Positions 41,307 through 49,363 of a DNA stretch of 64,000 bases are shown piece by piece. This DNA comes from Lachnospiraceae bacterium (GTDB lineage Bacteria; Bacillota; Clostridia; Lachnospirales; Lachnospiraceae). The notes under the pieces were generated by a model. It searched no databases, had not been told where the DNA came from, and saw nothing but the letters and a program-made list of their open reading frames with translations. The DNA lies in assembly GCA_024696005.1 (NCBI GenBank), contig JAILHF010000029.1, forward strand, positions 31,370 through 95,369, given 5' to 3'. How positions within the stretch are numbered: position 1 is the first letter of the stretch; every line of letters starts with the position of its first letter. A program made the position numbers and the translations under genes.

Positions 41307-42248
41307 ATGCCGATCGAAGAACTATGCGCGGAATTTGACATACACGGGATCGTCCGGACACGGACGGCCGAGGGAGGGCACATCAACGTTACCCGCATCA
41401 TAGACGCGGAAAGCGGAAGATATGTGCTCCAGCGTCTGCATCCGAAGATGGATGTCTCGAAGCTGGCGCGCAATTACAGCCTTTATTCCGGAGTCTGCGA
41501 CAGGCATGGCTGGCTGTATCCGGTCTGGCTTGCCGGCAGGGAAGGAAGCTGCTTTGTCCGTGACAGTGAGGGCTTTTTCTGGAGGATGTATCCTTTTCTG
41601 GAAGGGGAGATCAGGGAAGCACCCCTGAGCGGGAAACTCCTGTATTCCTGCGGACAGGGACTGGCCGTGATGCATGCGATATTTGCCGAAATGCCCGCCG
41701 AGCCGGAAGCTGTCTATCCGGGGCTTCACGATACGGCGAAGTATTACCGGGAGTACAGGCAGATCCTGGACGGCGAAGAAGTGTGCGGGGAGCTTCGGGA
41801 TGCCGGGCTGGAAGAGCTGATCGAAAAGCGCATGGAGAAGCTGCCGGATGCTACGGCGGAAAAGTGCTCGGTGGTGCACGGGGATACCAAGCTTTCCAAC
41901 ATCCTGTTCCGGAACGGGAAGGTGGCCGGCTGTCTCGATTTGGATACGATCATGAAGGGCTCGATCTGTGAAGACATTGCCGACTGTCTGCGCTCCTGCT
42001 GCGTCCGGGGGGCCGGACCGGAGGCGGCTGTATCGGAGTGCCTGATTGCGGGCTATGCGGACGCCTCGGGGCAGATCACGGAGGCGGAACTGAAGGAGCG
42101 TGTGCCCGCGGTATTTGACAGGATCTGTTTTGAACTGGGGCTCAGATACTATGCGGATGCGATCTCCGGAGGGAAGAGATTCGGGGAGCGCTATCCCGGA
42201 TACCGCATGGAGCGGGCAAGACAGCTGCTGATACGGGAGAGGCGCTGA
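41307..42248 (+). CDS. aminoglycoside phosphotransferase (APH)-like kinase
   Basis: Kinase motif 'CSVVHGDTKLSNILFRNGKVAGCLDLDTIMKGSICEDIAD'. Confidence 0.85.
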   Translation: MPIEELCAEFDIHGIVRTRTAEGGHINVTRIIDAESGRYVLQRLHPKMDVSKLARNYSLYSGVCDRHGWLYPVWLAGREGSCFVRDSEGFFWRMYPFLEGEIREAPLSGKLLYSCGQGLAVMHAIFAEMPAEPEAVYPGLHDTAKYYREYRQILDGEEVCGELRDAGLEELIEKRMEKLPDATAEKCSVVHGDTKLSNILFRNGKVAGCLDLDTIMKGSICEDIADCLRSCCVRGAGPEAAVSECLIAGYADASGQITEAELKERVPAVFDRICFELGLRYYADAISGGKRFGERYPGYRMERARQLLIRERR

Positions 42249-42414
42249 GGAGGACACTTTGGGCATGTTTATGGTTATTTTTGCCTATAATCCGGTGAAA
42301 TCAGGCGTTTTTTAAGTTATTTTATGAATTGCATTGTGTCGGGCTCCTATGGTATCCTAAAAATACTGTGAAAAAGGGCATCTGTGTCCCGGGAAAATCT
42401 ATTGGAGGGTATAA

Positions 42415-43563
42415 GTGATGAAGAAACGTATTTTGGCCGGTCTTTTGACCTTTACGATGGCCGTCGGACAGTTCATGCCCGTTGTCGCTGCCGGTGAAGA
42501 TACCGAAGTGGTGATCAGCGCGGAAGAGACGACGGAAGAGAGCAGCGAAGAAGCAGCAGAAGCTGCTGAGGATGCGGAAAGCGATGCTCTTGTGGTAGAT
42601 CTTGCAACGCTCAGTCTGGAGGAGCGCGAGCAGCTGGGCGAGCTTGTTGAGTCCAAGGTCATCTCCGACCAGAACGGGGAGAAGGTTGTTGAGAATGTTT
42701 ACGAGCTCAATGTTGTCTTTGAGGGAGGTCTTCCGGATGCCGCAGAGTATGCGGACGGGCTTTATGTGGAGGATCCCGAGACCCTGCAGGCAAGCTCCAT
42801 TCCCCCTTATATCGGAGTGGGAACGCCTCTTACGCAGAATGTTGCCACGGCAGCTACTTTCAGCTGCGACCAGGGAACCTTTAATCTGGGGACCAAGGTT
42901 TACTATTACACCCACATCAATTACCGCGGCAAGAAGGTCAAGCCCGTAGATGACCTTGGCGCAACCGTGACGGAGAGCGGCCTGTACGCGATGGCGGAAA
43001 AGCTGAGCGGTCTTTCCACGGTTCCCCATGACCTGATCAAGTGGAAGCTCACCCCGAAGAAGAACACGAAGGCCAACGGCGGCGCATACTTTACGATCAA
43101 AGCAAGCGTCAACGGCAAGGTTGCAAAGTCCATCGGCATCACCAAGAAGACCCTCACGACCTACAAGAAGGCTGTTAAGGAGTTTAACAAGGCTGTCAAG
43201 GGCTTCCAGTTTACCTTCACGATCGATCCGGTAAACTTTGACTACATGATGTCCGACTGGACCAGATATACGAGCTGGACGATGCATTTTGTCGATTATT
43301 ATCTGGGCAACGTCTATCAGTATACGGAGGTGGTAGGTCCCCGCGTTAAATGCTGGATCAGACCGGATCAGGATCCTTATATCACGAGAAAATGGACCAA
43401 GCCTTCGGCCAAGGATGTCTCCATCAAGAAGAATACGGACAAGAAATTCAGGGTCACCGCAAACAACCTTAACTACGGCAGCAACGGTTATTACAGTATG
43501 TCGGTGTCAAAGGGAAAAGACGGAAGATACTATGCTGATTTCGAATTCACCAGAACCCGCTGA
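42415..43563 (+). CDS. secreted protein of unknown function
   Basis: Signal peptide MKKRILAGLLTFTMAVGQFMPVVAA, acidic linker, no recognised domain. Confidence 0.6.
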   Translation: MMKKRILAGLLTFTMAVGQFMPVVAAGEDTEVVISAEETTEESSEEAAEAAEDAESDALVVDLATLSLEEREQLGELVESKVISDQNGEKVVENVYELNVVFEGGLPDAAEYADGLYVEDPETLQASSIPPYIGVGTPLTQNVATAATFSCDQGTFNLGTKVYYYTHINYRGKKVKPVDDLGATVTESGLYAMAEKLSGLSTVPHDLIKWKLTPKKNTKANGGAYFTIKASVNGKVAKSIGITKKTLTTYKKAVKEFNKAVKGFQFTFTIDPVNFDYMMSDWTRYTSWTMHFVDYYLGNVYQYTEVVGPRVKCWIRPDQDPYITRKWTKPSAKDVSIKKNTDKKFRVTANNLNYGSNGYYSMSVSKGKDGRYYADFEFTRTR

Positions 43564-43588
43564 TCGCAGCTGATCCGAAAGAATCATT

Positions 43589-43619
43589 CCGGCACAGTCC
43601 CGACTGTGCCGGTTTTTTT
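43589..43619 (+). terminator. intrinsic terminator
   Basis: CCGGCACAGT-CCCG-ACTGTGCCGG + TTTTTTT. Confidence 0.92.
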
Positions 43620-43631
43620 GTACGAAGGCAT

Positions 43632-43676
43632 TACCTACTTTAGGGGGTAGGCAGAAAACGGAGAATCCGCTATAGT
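43632..43676 (+). promoter_or_regulatory. Box B: TACCTACTTTAGGGGGTAG + TATAGT -10
   Basis: Motif start to -10 start = 39 nt, identical to Box C. Confidence 0.7.
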
Positions 43677-43682
43677 TGAAGC

Positions 43683-45293
43683 ATGGATCGCATACGTTTT
43701 GCCGACAAAAGAATCTTCGGGCTGGTCGCTCTTCTCTGGATCGTCGGGATCGTTTTCAATCTGATCCCCGTGACCGGAAGGCGGCTTCATAATGTATCGG
43801 CCACGATGTTCTGCCTCATCATCATGCTCTGGAGCCTTTCGCTGCAGCACCGCATCCTGGACCGCAGGATCTGCCTGCGCATGCGCATTTGCTGTCTGTC
43901 CATGCTGCTCCTCTTTTTGCTGCGGATGAGCAAGTTCACCTTTTTCCCGGATTCGAAGATCATCCTTGAGCACATATGGTACGCCTACTACATCCCCATG
44001 ACGGCCATCCCTCTTTTCATGTTTATGGCAGCGCTCCGGGTGGAGCCGGTGAGCTTCGGAAAACACGCTGCGCGGGCGGAGCTCATCCTGCTGCTCCTGG
44101 AAGTACTGCTCGCAGGCCTGATCATGACCAACCATCTGCACAGTCAGCTGTTTCATGTCACGGTCTTTCCGGACAAGGAATATACGAGAGGCTGGCTGTA
44201 TTTTGTCGTCCTTTTCTGGATGTGCGGCCTGGGCATCGGGAGCCTGGTCCTGTTTGTCCGGAAATGCACCATCTCGGCCGCCAGGGAACTCCGCGTCCTG
44301 CCGGCCCTCTGCGTTCTGGCGGGCTTCGGTCTGCTGATCTGGTACCTGATCAACGGAGGGGCACCGAAAATATTCGGTTACAAGCTGTTTCATCTGCAGG
44401 AAGCGTATTGCCTGCCGTTCATCACGGGCTTTGAGAGCGTGCTGCTCATCGGTCTGGTCCCGGCAAATACCGGCTATGGTCTTTTCTTTGCCCATTCGGG
44501 GGTGAGAGCCGGCATCAGTGACAGGGAGGGAAACATGCTCCGGGTTTCCGATAACTGGGATGACGGAAAGACTGACGAAGACCAGTGCATCCTGAAGGAA
44601 GAGATCTCGGGGGGGCATGTCAGCTGGGTCGAGGATCTGGGACCGATCCACCGCCTGAACCGGGAGCTTTCGGAGCTGGCAGAGGAGCTGGAGGATGAGA
44701 ACGACCTGATCCGCCAGGAGAACGATCTGCGTGCCGAGCGTGTCTCCTATGAGACACGCAACCGCCTGTACAACCGCCTTTACGGTGCGGTACGGCCCCA
44801 GGCCCTGCGCACCGACGAGCTGCTGACGGTAGGCGAAGGGGAGGAGGAAGCCTTTCGCAGGCGTCTGGTCCGGGCAGGCGTGCTCAGTGCCTATATCAAG
44901 CGCATGGGAAACCTGATGCTGCTCACGGACGGCGCGGAGCGGGTGAGTTCCGGGGAATTGGGACTGGCCCTGAAGGAATCGCTGGAATATGTGCAGCTTT
45001 CGGGCTGCGCGTGTGAGCTCAGGGAGAACGGAAGATGCGACCTTCCGGCGGATCTGCTGCTGCTTGCCTATGAGCTTTTTGAAACGGCGCTGGAGGATGC
45101 CTGGCCCCGGCTTCACTGCTGCGCGGTCCTTCTGGACTGCAGGGAGCGCTTTGTGCTTCAGATCACGCTGGATGCGGAACTGAATGACTTAAGGCCTTCC
45201 TGGAAGGCCGGGGAGCTGTCCGCGCTCAATGCGAAGCTGGAGCTGGATTACGAGGATGATACCGGTTATGTACGACTGGAGGCAGGAATATGA
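43683..45293 (+). CDS. 7TM-type membrane sensor (histidine-kinase-associated, no recognisable catalytic kinase motifs)
   Basis: About seven hydrophobic segments at N-terminus, then coiled coil and degenerate cytoplasmic domain; overlaps next kinase gene. Confidence 0.65.
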   Translation: MDRIRFADKRIFGLVALLWIVGIVFNLIPVTGRRLHNVSATMFCLIIMLWSLSLQHRILDRRICLRMRICCLSMLLLFLLRMSKFTFFPDSKIILEHIWYAYYIPMTAIPLFMFMAALRVEPVSFGKHAARAELILLLLEVLLAGLIMTNHLHSQLFHVTVFPDKEYTRGWLYFVVLFWMCGLGIGSLVLFVRKCTISAARELRVLPALCVLAGFGLLIWYLINGGAPKIFGYKLFHLQEAYCLPFITGFESVLLIGLVPANTGYGLFFAHSGVRAGISDREGNMLRVSDNWDDGKTDEDQCILKEEISGGHVSWVEDLGPIHRLNRELSELAEELEDENDLIRQENDLRAERVSYETRNRLYNRLYGAVRPQALRTDELLTVGEGEEEAFRRRLVRAGVLSAYIKRMGNLMLLTDGAERVSSGELGLALKESLEYVQLSGCACELRENGRCDLPADLLLLAYELFETALEDAWPRLHCCAVLLDCRERFVLQITLDAELNDLRPSWKAGELSALNAKLELDYEDDTGYVRLEAGI

Positions 45294-46522
45294 CGTTCAC
45301 TTCCGTTTCCTCCGAATGCCGCGGGCTGATCCTCGTTGTCTGTTCCGTCATCCTGCTGATGTATCTTTATGTCCTGCTGCGCATCCGGCTGCTCGGCAGG
45401 CCCTGGAAGGATTATGTCCTTCCCGGGGTGGCTGCGCTCGCCTGTTTTGCGCTCTGGCAGATGATGAGCATGATTCAGGAGGGCGATCTGGTTCCATCCG
45501 GTCCGGTCCCGCTGGCACTTTTGCTGCCGGGGCTTGTTCTGCTCCTTGTGTATGCCGTATATTTGCAGCTGAGGCTGCTGGGCCTGGAGCGGAGGACGCT
45601 GTCCGCCGTGTCCGTCAAAGAGGCTTTTGACCGGCTGCCCCTGGGACTGGCCTTTTATTCGGAGGAGGGCATCCCCATCATGGTCAACGAGAGCATGCAG
45701 GAGATCAGCCGCAGGCTCTACGGGAAGTCCGTGTCGGATGCGGCGGCATTCTGGGCGGCGCTCCGCAGGAACACCACGGAGAGCCTGCTGCCGGAGGATG
45801 AGGCGCTGGTCCATGGCAGGGGAGGGGAAGTCTACAGCGTAAAACGCAGGATCCTGGAGATAAACGGCCGGCCGGTGCGTGAACTGACGGCCCTGGACAT
45901 CCGCAGGGAGCATGCTCTTACCCGGGAACTGAAGAACAGGCGGATACGGGCCGGGCATCTGAACCGGCGCCTGAAGGCTCTGATGGGGACCATTGAATAC
46001 GTGACCATGAACAGGGAACTCCTGGCGCTGAAGCGGGCCCTTCATGACAATATCGGCCAGTGCATCCTCACGGCAAAGCGCTATCTGTACTCTCCGCGGA
46101 GTGTGGATAAGGAGCGGATGCTTTCTTTCTGGCGCGAGAACATGAGGCATCTGATCAATGACAGGCAGGAGGAATGGGAACTGCCGTATTATGTGATCAG
46201 CAAGGAGGCGGACCGTCTGGGGATCAATCTGCAGATCATCGGGGAACTGCCCGACGATCCCAAACGCATACCGATCGTGGATGCCGCCATTTCGGTACAT
46301 ATCGGCAATGTGCTCAAGCACGCGGACGGTACCGAAGCAACGGTAACGGTGACGCAGAAGGACGGGCGCTATGTCATGGTCTTTACGAATAACGGCCGCC
46401 TGCCGGATGGGGAGATCGAAGAAAAGGGAGGTCTTCTGAACCTGCGCCGTGAGGTGGAGGCTGCCGGAGGAGAGATGGAGATAAGCACACGCCCGGCATT
46501 CGAGATGCGGATCACGATTTAA
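45290..46522 (+). CDS. NarL-type sensor histidine kinase
   Basis: H-box 'LKRALHDNIGQCIL', N-box-like 'HIGNVLKHADGTEATVTV', 'KGGLLNLRREVEAAGG'. Confidence 0.82.
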   Translation: MTFTSVSSECRGLILVVCSVILLMYLYVLLRIRLLGRPWKDYVLPGVAALACFALWQMMSMIQEGDLVPSGPVPLALLLPGLVLLLVYAVYLQLRLLGLERRTLSAVSVKEAFDRLPLGLAFYSEEGIPIMVNESMQEISRRLYGKSVSDAAAFWAALRRNTTESLLPEDEALVHGRGGEVYSVKRRILEINGRPVRELTALDIRREHALTRELKNRRIRAGHLNRRLKALMGTIEYVTMNRELLALKRALHDNIGQCILTAKRYLYSPRSVDKERMLSFWRENMRHLINDRQEEWELPYYVISKEADRLGINLQIIGELPDDPKRIPIVDAAISVHIGNVLKHADGTEATVTVTQKDGRYVMVFTNNGRLPDGEIEEKGGLLNLRREVEAAGGEMEISTRPAFEMRITI

Positions 46523-46567
46523 TACCTACCTTTGACGGTAGCGCGGAAGATGATAATCGGTTATAGT
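46523..46567 (+). promoter_or_regulatory. Box C: TACCTACCTTTGACGGTAG + TATAGT -10
   Basis: Perfect CTACC-N6-GGTAG dyad; same spacing as Box B. Confidence 0.7.
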
Positions 46568-46656
46568 GGTATTCACAAACACTATTTTACAGGATGAGCC
46601 CGGATCCGAAGCCCGCCCTCCGGGGCAGAGCGGACGGACCGGCAGGGGGAAAAGAT

Positions 46657-47280
46657 ATGCCCGTCAGGGTAGTGATCGCGGAAGATTTCCGCATGGTACG
46701 TGAGATATTTGAAAATGCGGTAAAAGAGGCGGAAGGCTATGTTCTTGCAGCTTCTTTTCCCACGGCTGTGCAGGCGCTGAAATACCTGGAGAACGAGGAT
46801 GCGGATCTGGTCCTGATGGATGTGCTGATCCCGGGCAGCATGAGCGGCCTGGACGCTGCGGAAAAGATCAAGAGCATCAAGCCGAAGGTAAAGATCATCA
46901 TCGTTACCTCCATGCCCGAGCTTTCCTATGAGAAAAGAGCGAAGGAGATCGGCGTGGAGGGCTTCTGGCAGAAGGAAGTGCAGGAGCAGTCCATCCGGGA
47001 GATCATGGAGCGCGTGGCGGGCGGCGAGACCGTCTATCCGAGTGAGCAGCAGGAGGTCCCGATCGGGAATGCCCTGAGCACGGATTTTACGGAGCGGGAA
47101 GTGGAGATCCTCGAAGAGCTCGTTGCCGGCCTGTCGAATAAGGAGATCGCGGAAAAGCTCTTTCTGGAGGTGTCCACCGTAAAGATGCATATTTCCAACA
47201 TGCTGCAGAAGACCGGCTATCACAGCCGTCTGGAGCTGGCCGTAAAGGCAAGGCATTTCGGGCTGGTGATCAGTGAGTGA
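46657..47280 (+). CDS. NarL/LuxR family response regulator
   Basis: MPVRVVIAEDFRMVREIF...LVLMDVLIPG; LuxR HTH 'LTEREVEILEEL..GLSNKEIAEKLFLEVSTVKMHISNML'-type. Confidence 0.95.
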   Translation: MPVRVVIAEDFRMVREIFENAVKEAEGYVLAASFPTAVQALKYLENEDADLVLMDVLIPGSMSGLDAAEKIKSIKPKVKIIIVTSMPELSYEKRAKEIGVEGFWQKEVQEQSIREIMERVAGGETVYPSEQQEVPIGNALSTDFTEREVEILEELVAGLSNKEIAEKLFLEVSTVKMHISNMLQKTGYHSRLELAVKARHFGLVISE

Positions 47281-47288
47281 ATATTCCT

Positions 47289-47927
47289 TTAATTCACCAG
47301 TTCTTCCATGCTGCACCCGAGAGCCCGTGACAGCTGAAGAAGCGTTTGTCCCCGGGTTTTGCGGATATCCCGCTGTCCCTGTTCAAAAAGCTGGATCTGG
47401 CGCAATGCCACTCCGGACCGATCCGCCAGCATTTTCTGGGATAGGCCGGCATAGGTCCGCAAACGTCGAAGCATGGGCGTCTTCTCAAAATTGCTGATCT
47501 TTTCGTCCATAATATCTGCAAAAAGCGAGACATCCGCCTCGTGCAGCGTATCGTACATGCCGTAGATCTCTTCAATGGGAATCGCCATATTTATCTTTTT
47601 ATACGAATGACAACTCTTCCACTGATAAAAGGCCAATGACCAGCCGATCCAGTATTCCGCAGATTTTTCCACATACATGACGTCTTCCGTATCGAGCTGC
47701 AGATCTGTGCATTCTTCAACCACTTCCCTTGCCACTTCACATCCGTTTTTTCCGGCAACATAGGTCGGATTCCCGATCTCAAACTGTCTTGCCATCCCGC
47801 TGACGATAAAGAAATGCTGATACTCCTTCAGATCCATGGACAGTGTGTTCACGGCATAGTCATACATGTCACCCATGACTCTCTGGGCCAGCGGAAGGTA
47901 TAATTCATCATAGGAACAATTCGTCAT
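47289..47927 (-). CDS. XRE family protein, putative antitoxin of DUF3990 pair
   Basis: C-terminal HTH 'LRRLRTYAGLSQKMLADRSGVALRQIQLFEQGQRDIRKTRGQTLLQLSRALGC'; N-terminal DUF-like region; overlaps upstream gene. Confidence 0.8.
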   Translation of the reverse strand: MTNCSYDELYLPLAQRVMGDMYDYAVNTLSMDLKEYQHFFIVSGMARQFEIGNPTYVAGKNGCEVAREVVEECTDLQLDTEDVMYVEKSAEYWIGWSLAFYQWKSCHSYKKINMAIPIEEIYGMYDTLHEADVSLFADIMDEKISNFEKTPMLRRLRTYAGLSQKMLADRSGVALRQIQLFEQGQRDIRKTRGQTLLQLSRALGCSMEELVN

Positions 47928-48576
47928 CCTTTACCGTACCTCTCATGATATCCAATATATAGATTTCATTCACCCGCGATGCCTTAGGCCGTTCTGAGGA
48001 ATAATCGCGACGTGCAGCCGCGTCTCTTTCTTTTTTCTTTTTGTAATACAACTCAGCGGAAGCGGCCTCGGCCGACACAAAAGAAATATGTTCAAAGGCT
48101 TTCCGGCTTTTCAGCACGATCTGTTCCCCAAGCTTTCCGAGACGCATCGCGGCGGAAAGCTTCTGAAGAGATATCGTTCCCATGATAAAATCCTGCGCAA
48201 AGGAAAAATACGAATCATCGGCTCTGTAACCACGGATAATGTCAAATCCGGAAATATCGATCAGATAATGCTTCCGGAGATGATCTTTTGCCTCTTCGGC
48301 GATGCTTTTTCTCTGCCAGTATCCTCTGTAACAGGTTAATAAGGCGAGCCAGTTCAGAATATTATGCTTATCATCATTCAGATCGCAGATCTTCAGCCCC
48401 TTCAGATCCATGTCATAACAATTTATGAATCCATCCCTGTCTCGCTTGCAAGCCCATTCCGCAGCGATCTCCCTGTTTTCGGTACAGTAAAAGCCCCTGC
48501 CGTAATCGTTTGACTGCTTTCCGAGCCCATATTCCGGTTTATATATGATCTCTTCCGATCCGTGAAATAACAGCAT
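47908..48576 (-). CDS. DUF3990 family protein (putative ADP-ribosyltransferase-like toxin)
   Basis: MLLFHGSEEIIYKPEYGLGKQSNDYGRGFYCTENREIAAEWACK...GFINCYDMDLKGLKI. Confidence 0.78.
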   Translation of the reverse strand: MLLFHGSEEIIYKPEYGLGKQSNDYGRGFYCTENREIAAEWACKRDRDGFINCYDMDLKGLKICDLNDDKHNILNWLALLTCYRGYWQRKSIAEEAKDHLRKHYLIDISGFDIIRGYRADDSYFSFAQDFIMGTISLQKLSAAMRLGKLGEQIVLKSRKAFEHISFVSAEAASAELYYKKKKERDAAARRDYSSERPKASRVNEIYILDIMRGTVKDDELFL

Positions 48577-48633
48577 TTCATTCCTCCGGCACACAGCCTG
48601 AGCATGACTGCAGCAATATATGCCCACGCTTTT

Positions 48634-48662
48634 ATTATATCGCTGCAGCGATATGGCGTCAA
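48634..48662 (-). promoter_or_regulatory. promoter TTGACG-17-TATAAT with perfect palindrome ATATCGCTGCAGCGATAT in spacer
   Basis: Palindrome 48637-48654; -10 48634-48639; -35 48657-48662 on minus strand. Confidence 0.75.
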
Positions 48663-48846
48663 GATGCAGGCCACGGGGACGGTTCTTTCGAAAATTGAAA
48701 AAAAGATTCCCCGCGGAGGTGCCGCGGAATTTAGTCTTGCCACGCGACATTCAGGGGGTGAATGTACAGGATATTTTTGATTGATTTCCGTGGAATTCCG
48801 GGATCAGAAAGATCGGATAATAAGTGAAGTAACAGCGGGAATGAAA

Positions 48847-49182
48847 TCACATCTCACGCATTTTCTTCAGGGCATCCAGATAATTGGTCACAACGCCAAG
48901 TTCCTTTACGTTCAAGTCGGAAGCAGTTTCGATTATCGTCTCGGAAGGGCTTTTTTCTTCTTTTTCAGTACCGAAGAGCAGAAAATCAGCAGATATCTGC
49001 TGTTCTTCGCATATGTTATAGAGGGTCTCGCAGGAGAGGCCCTTTTTTCCGTTCTCGATCTCGGAAAGAAAGTTCGGAGTAATGTACACTTCCTCCGAAA
49101 ACTGCTGCTGGGTCGCGTTCTGATCACGCCTCACCTTCCGGATCCGCCGTCCTATCTCGCTTTGAATCTTATCTGAGTACAT
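48847..49182 (-). CDS. XRE family transcriptional regulator
   Basis: IGRRIRKVRRDQNATQQQFSEEVYITPNFLSEIENGKKGLSCETLYNICEEQQISADFLL. Confidence 0.9.
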   Translation of the reverse strand: MYSDKIQSEIGRRIRKVRRDQNATQQQFSEEVYITPNFLSEIENGKKGLSCETLYNICEEQQISADFLLFGTEKEEKSPSETIIETASDLNVKELGVVTNYLDALKKMREM

Positions 49183-49209
49183 GAATAATCTCCTTTGATA
49201 TATATGATA

Positions 49210-49221
49210 TACAATATTGTA
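49210..49221. promoter_or_regulatory. palindrome TACAATATTGTA in divergent intergenic region
   Basis: Perfect 12-bp palindrome upstream of XRE gene. Confidence 0.5.
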
Positions 49222-49253
49222 AATGATTGTAATCAATGACAGTAGCTTAATAT

Positions 49254-49303
49254 TCGCTATAGGCGATATTAACATTGACTATAGATAGAATTACGGGTAA
49301 AAT
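49254..49303 (+). promoter_or_regulatory. shared promoter element copy 1: TCGC-N5-GCGA-N4-AACATTGACTATAGAT ... TAAAAT
   Basis: Matches 55959-56009 in sequence and spacing; -35 TTGACT 49275, -10 TAAAAT 49298. Confidence 0.7.
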
Positions 49304-49363
49304 AGTGAATATGCCCAATTATGCGAAATTACGGAGGCGGGCAGTATCAAACACCAAGGAGGG

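Noticed and set aside
48781-49176. 131-aa plus-strand ORF opposite the XRE gene
   Set aside because: Antisense to a clear XRE regulator; no RBS or motif.
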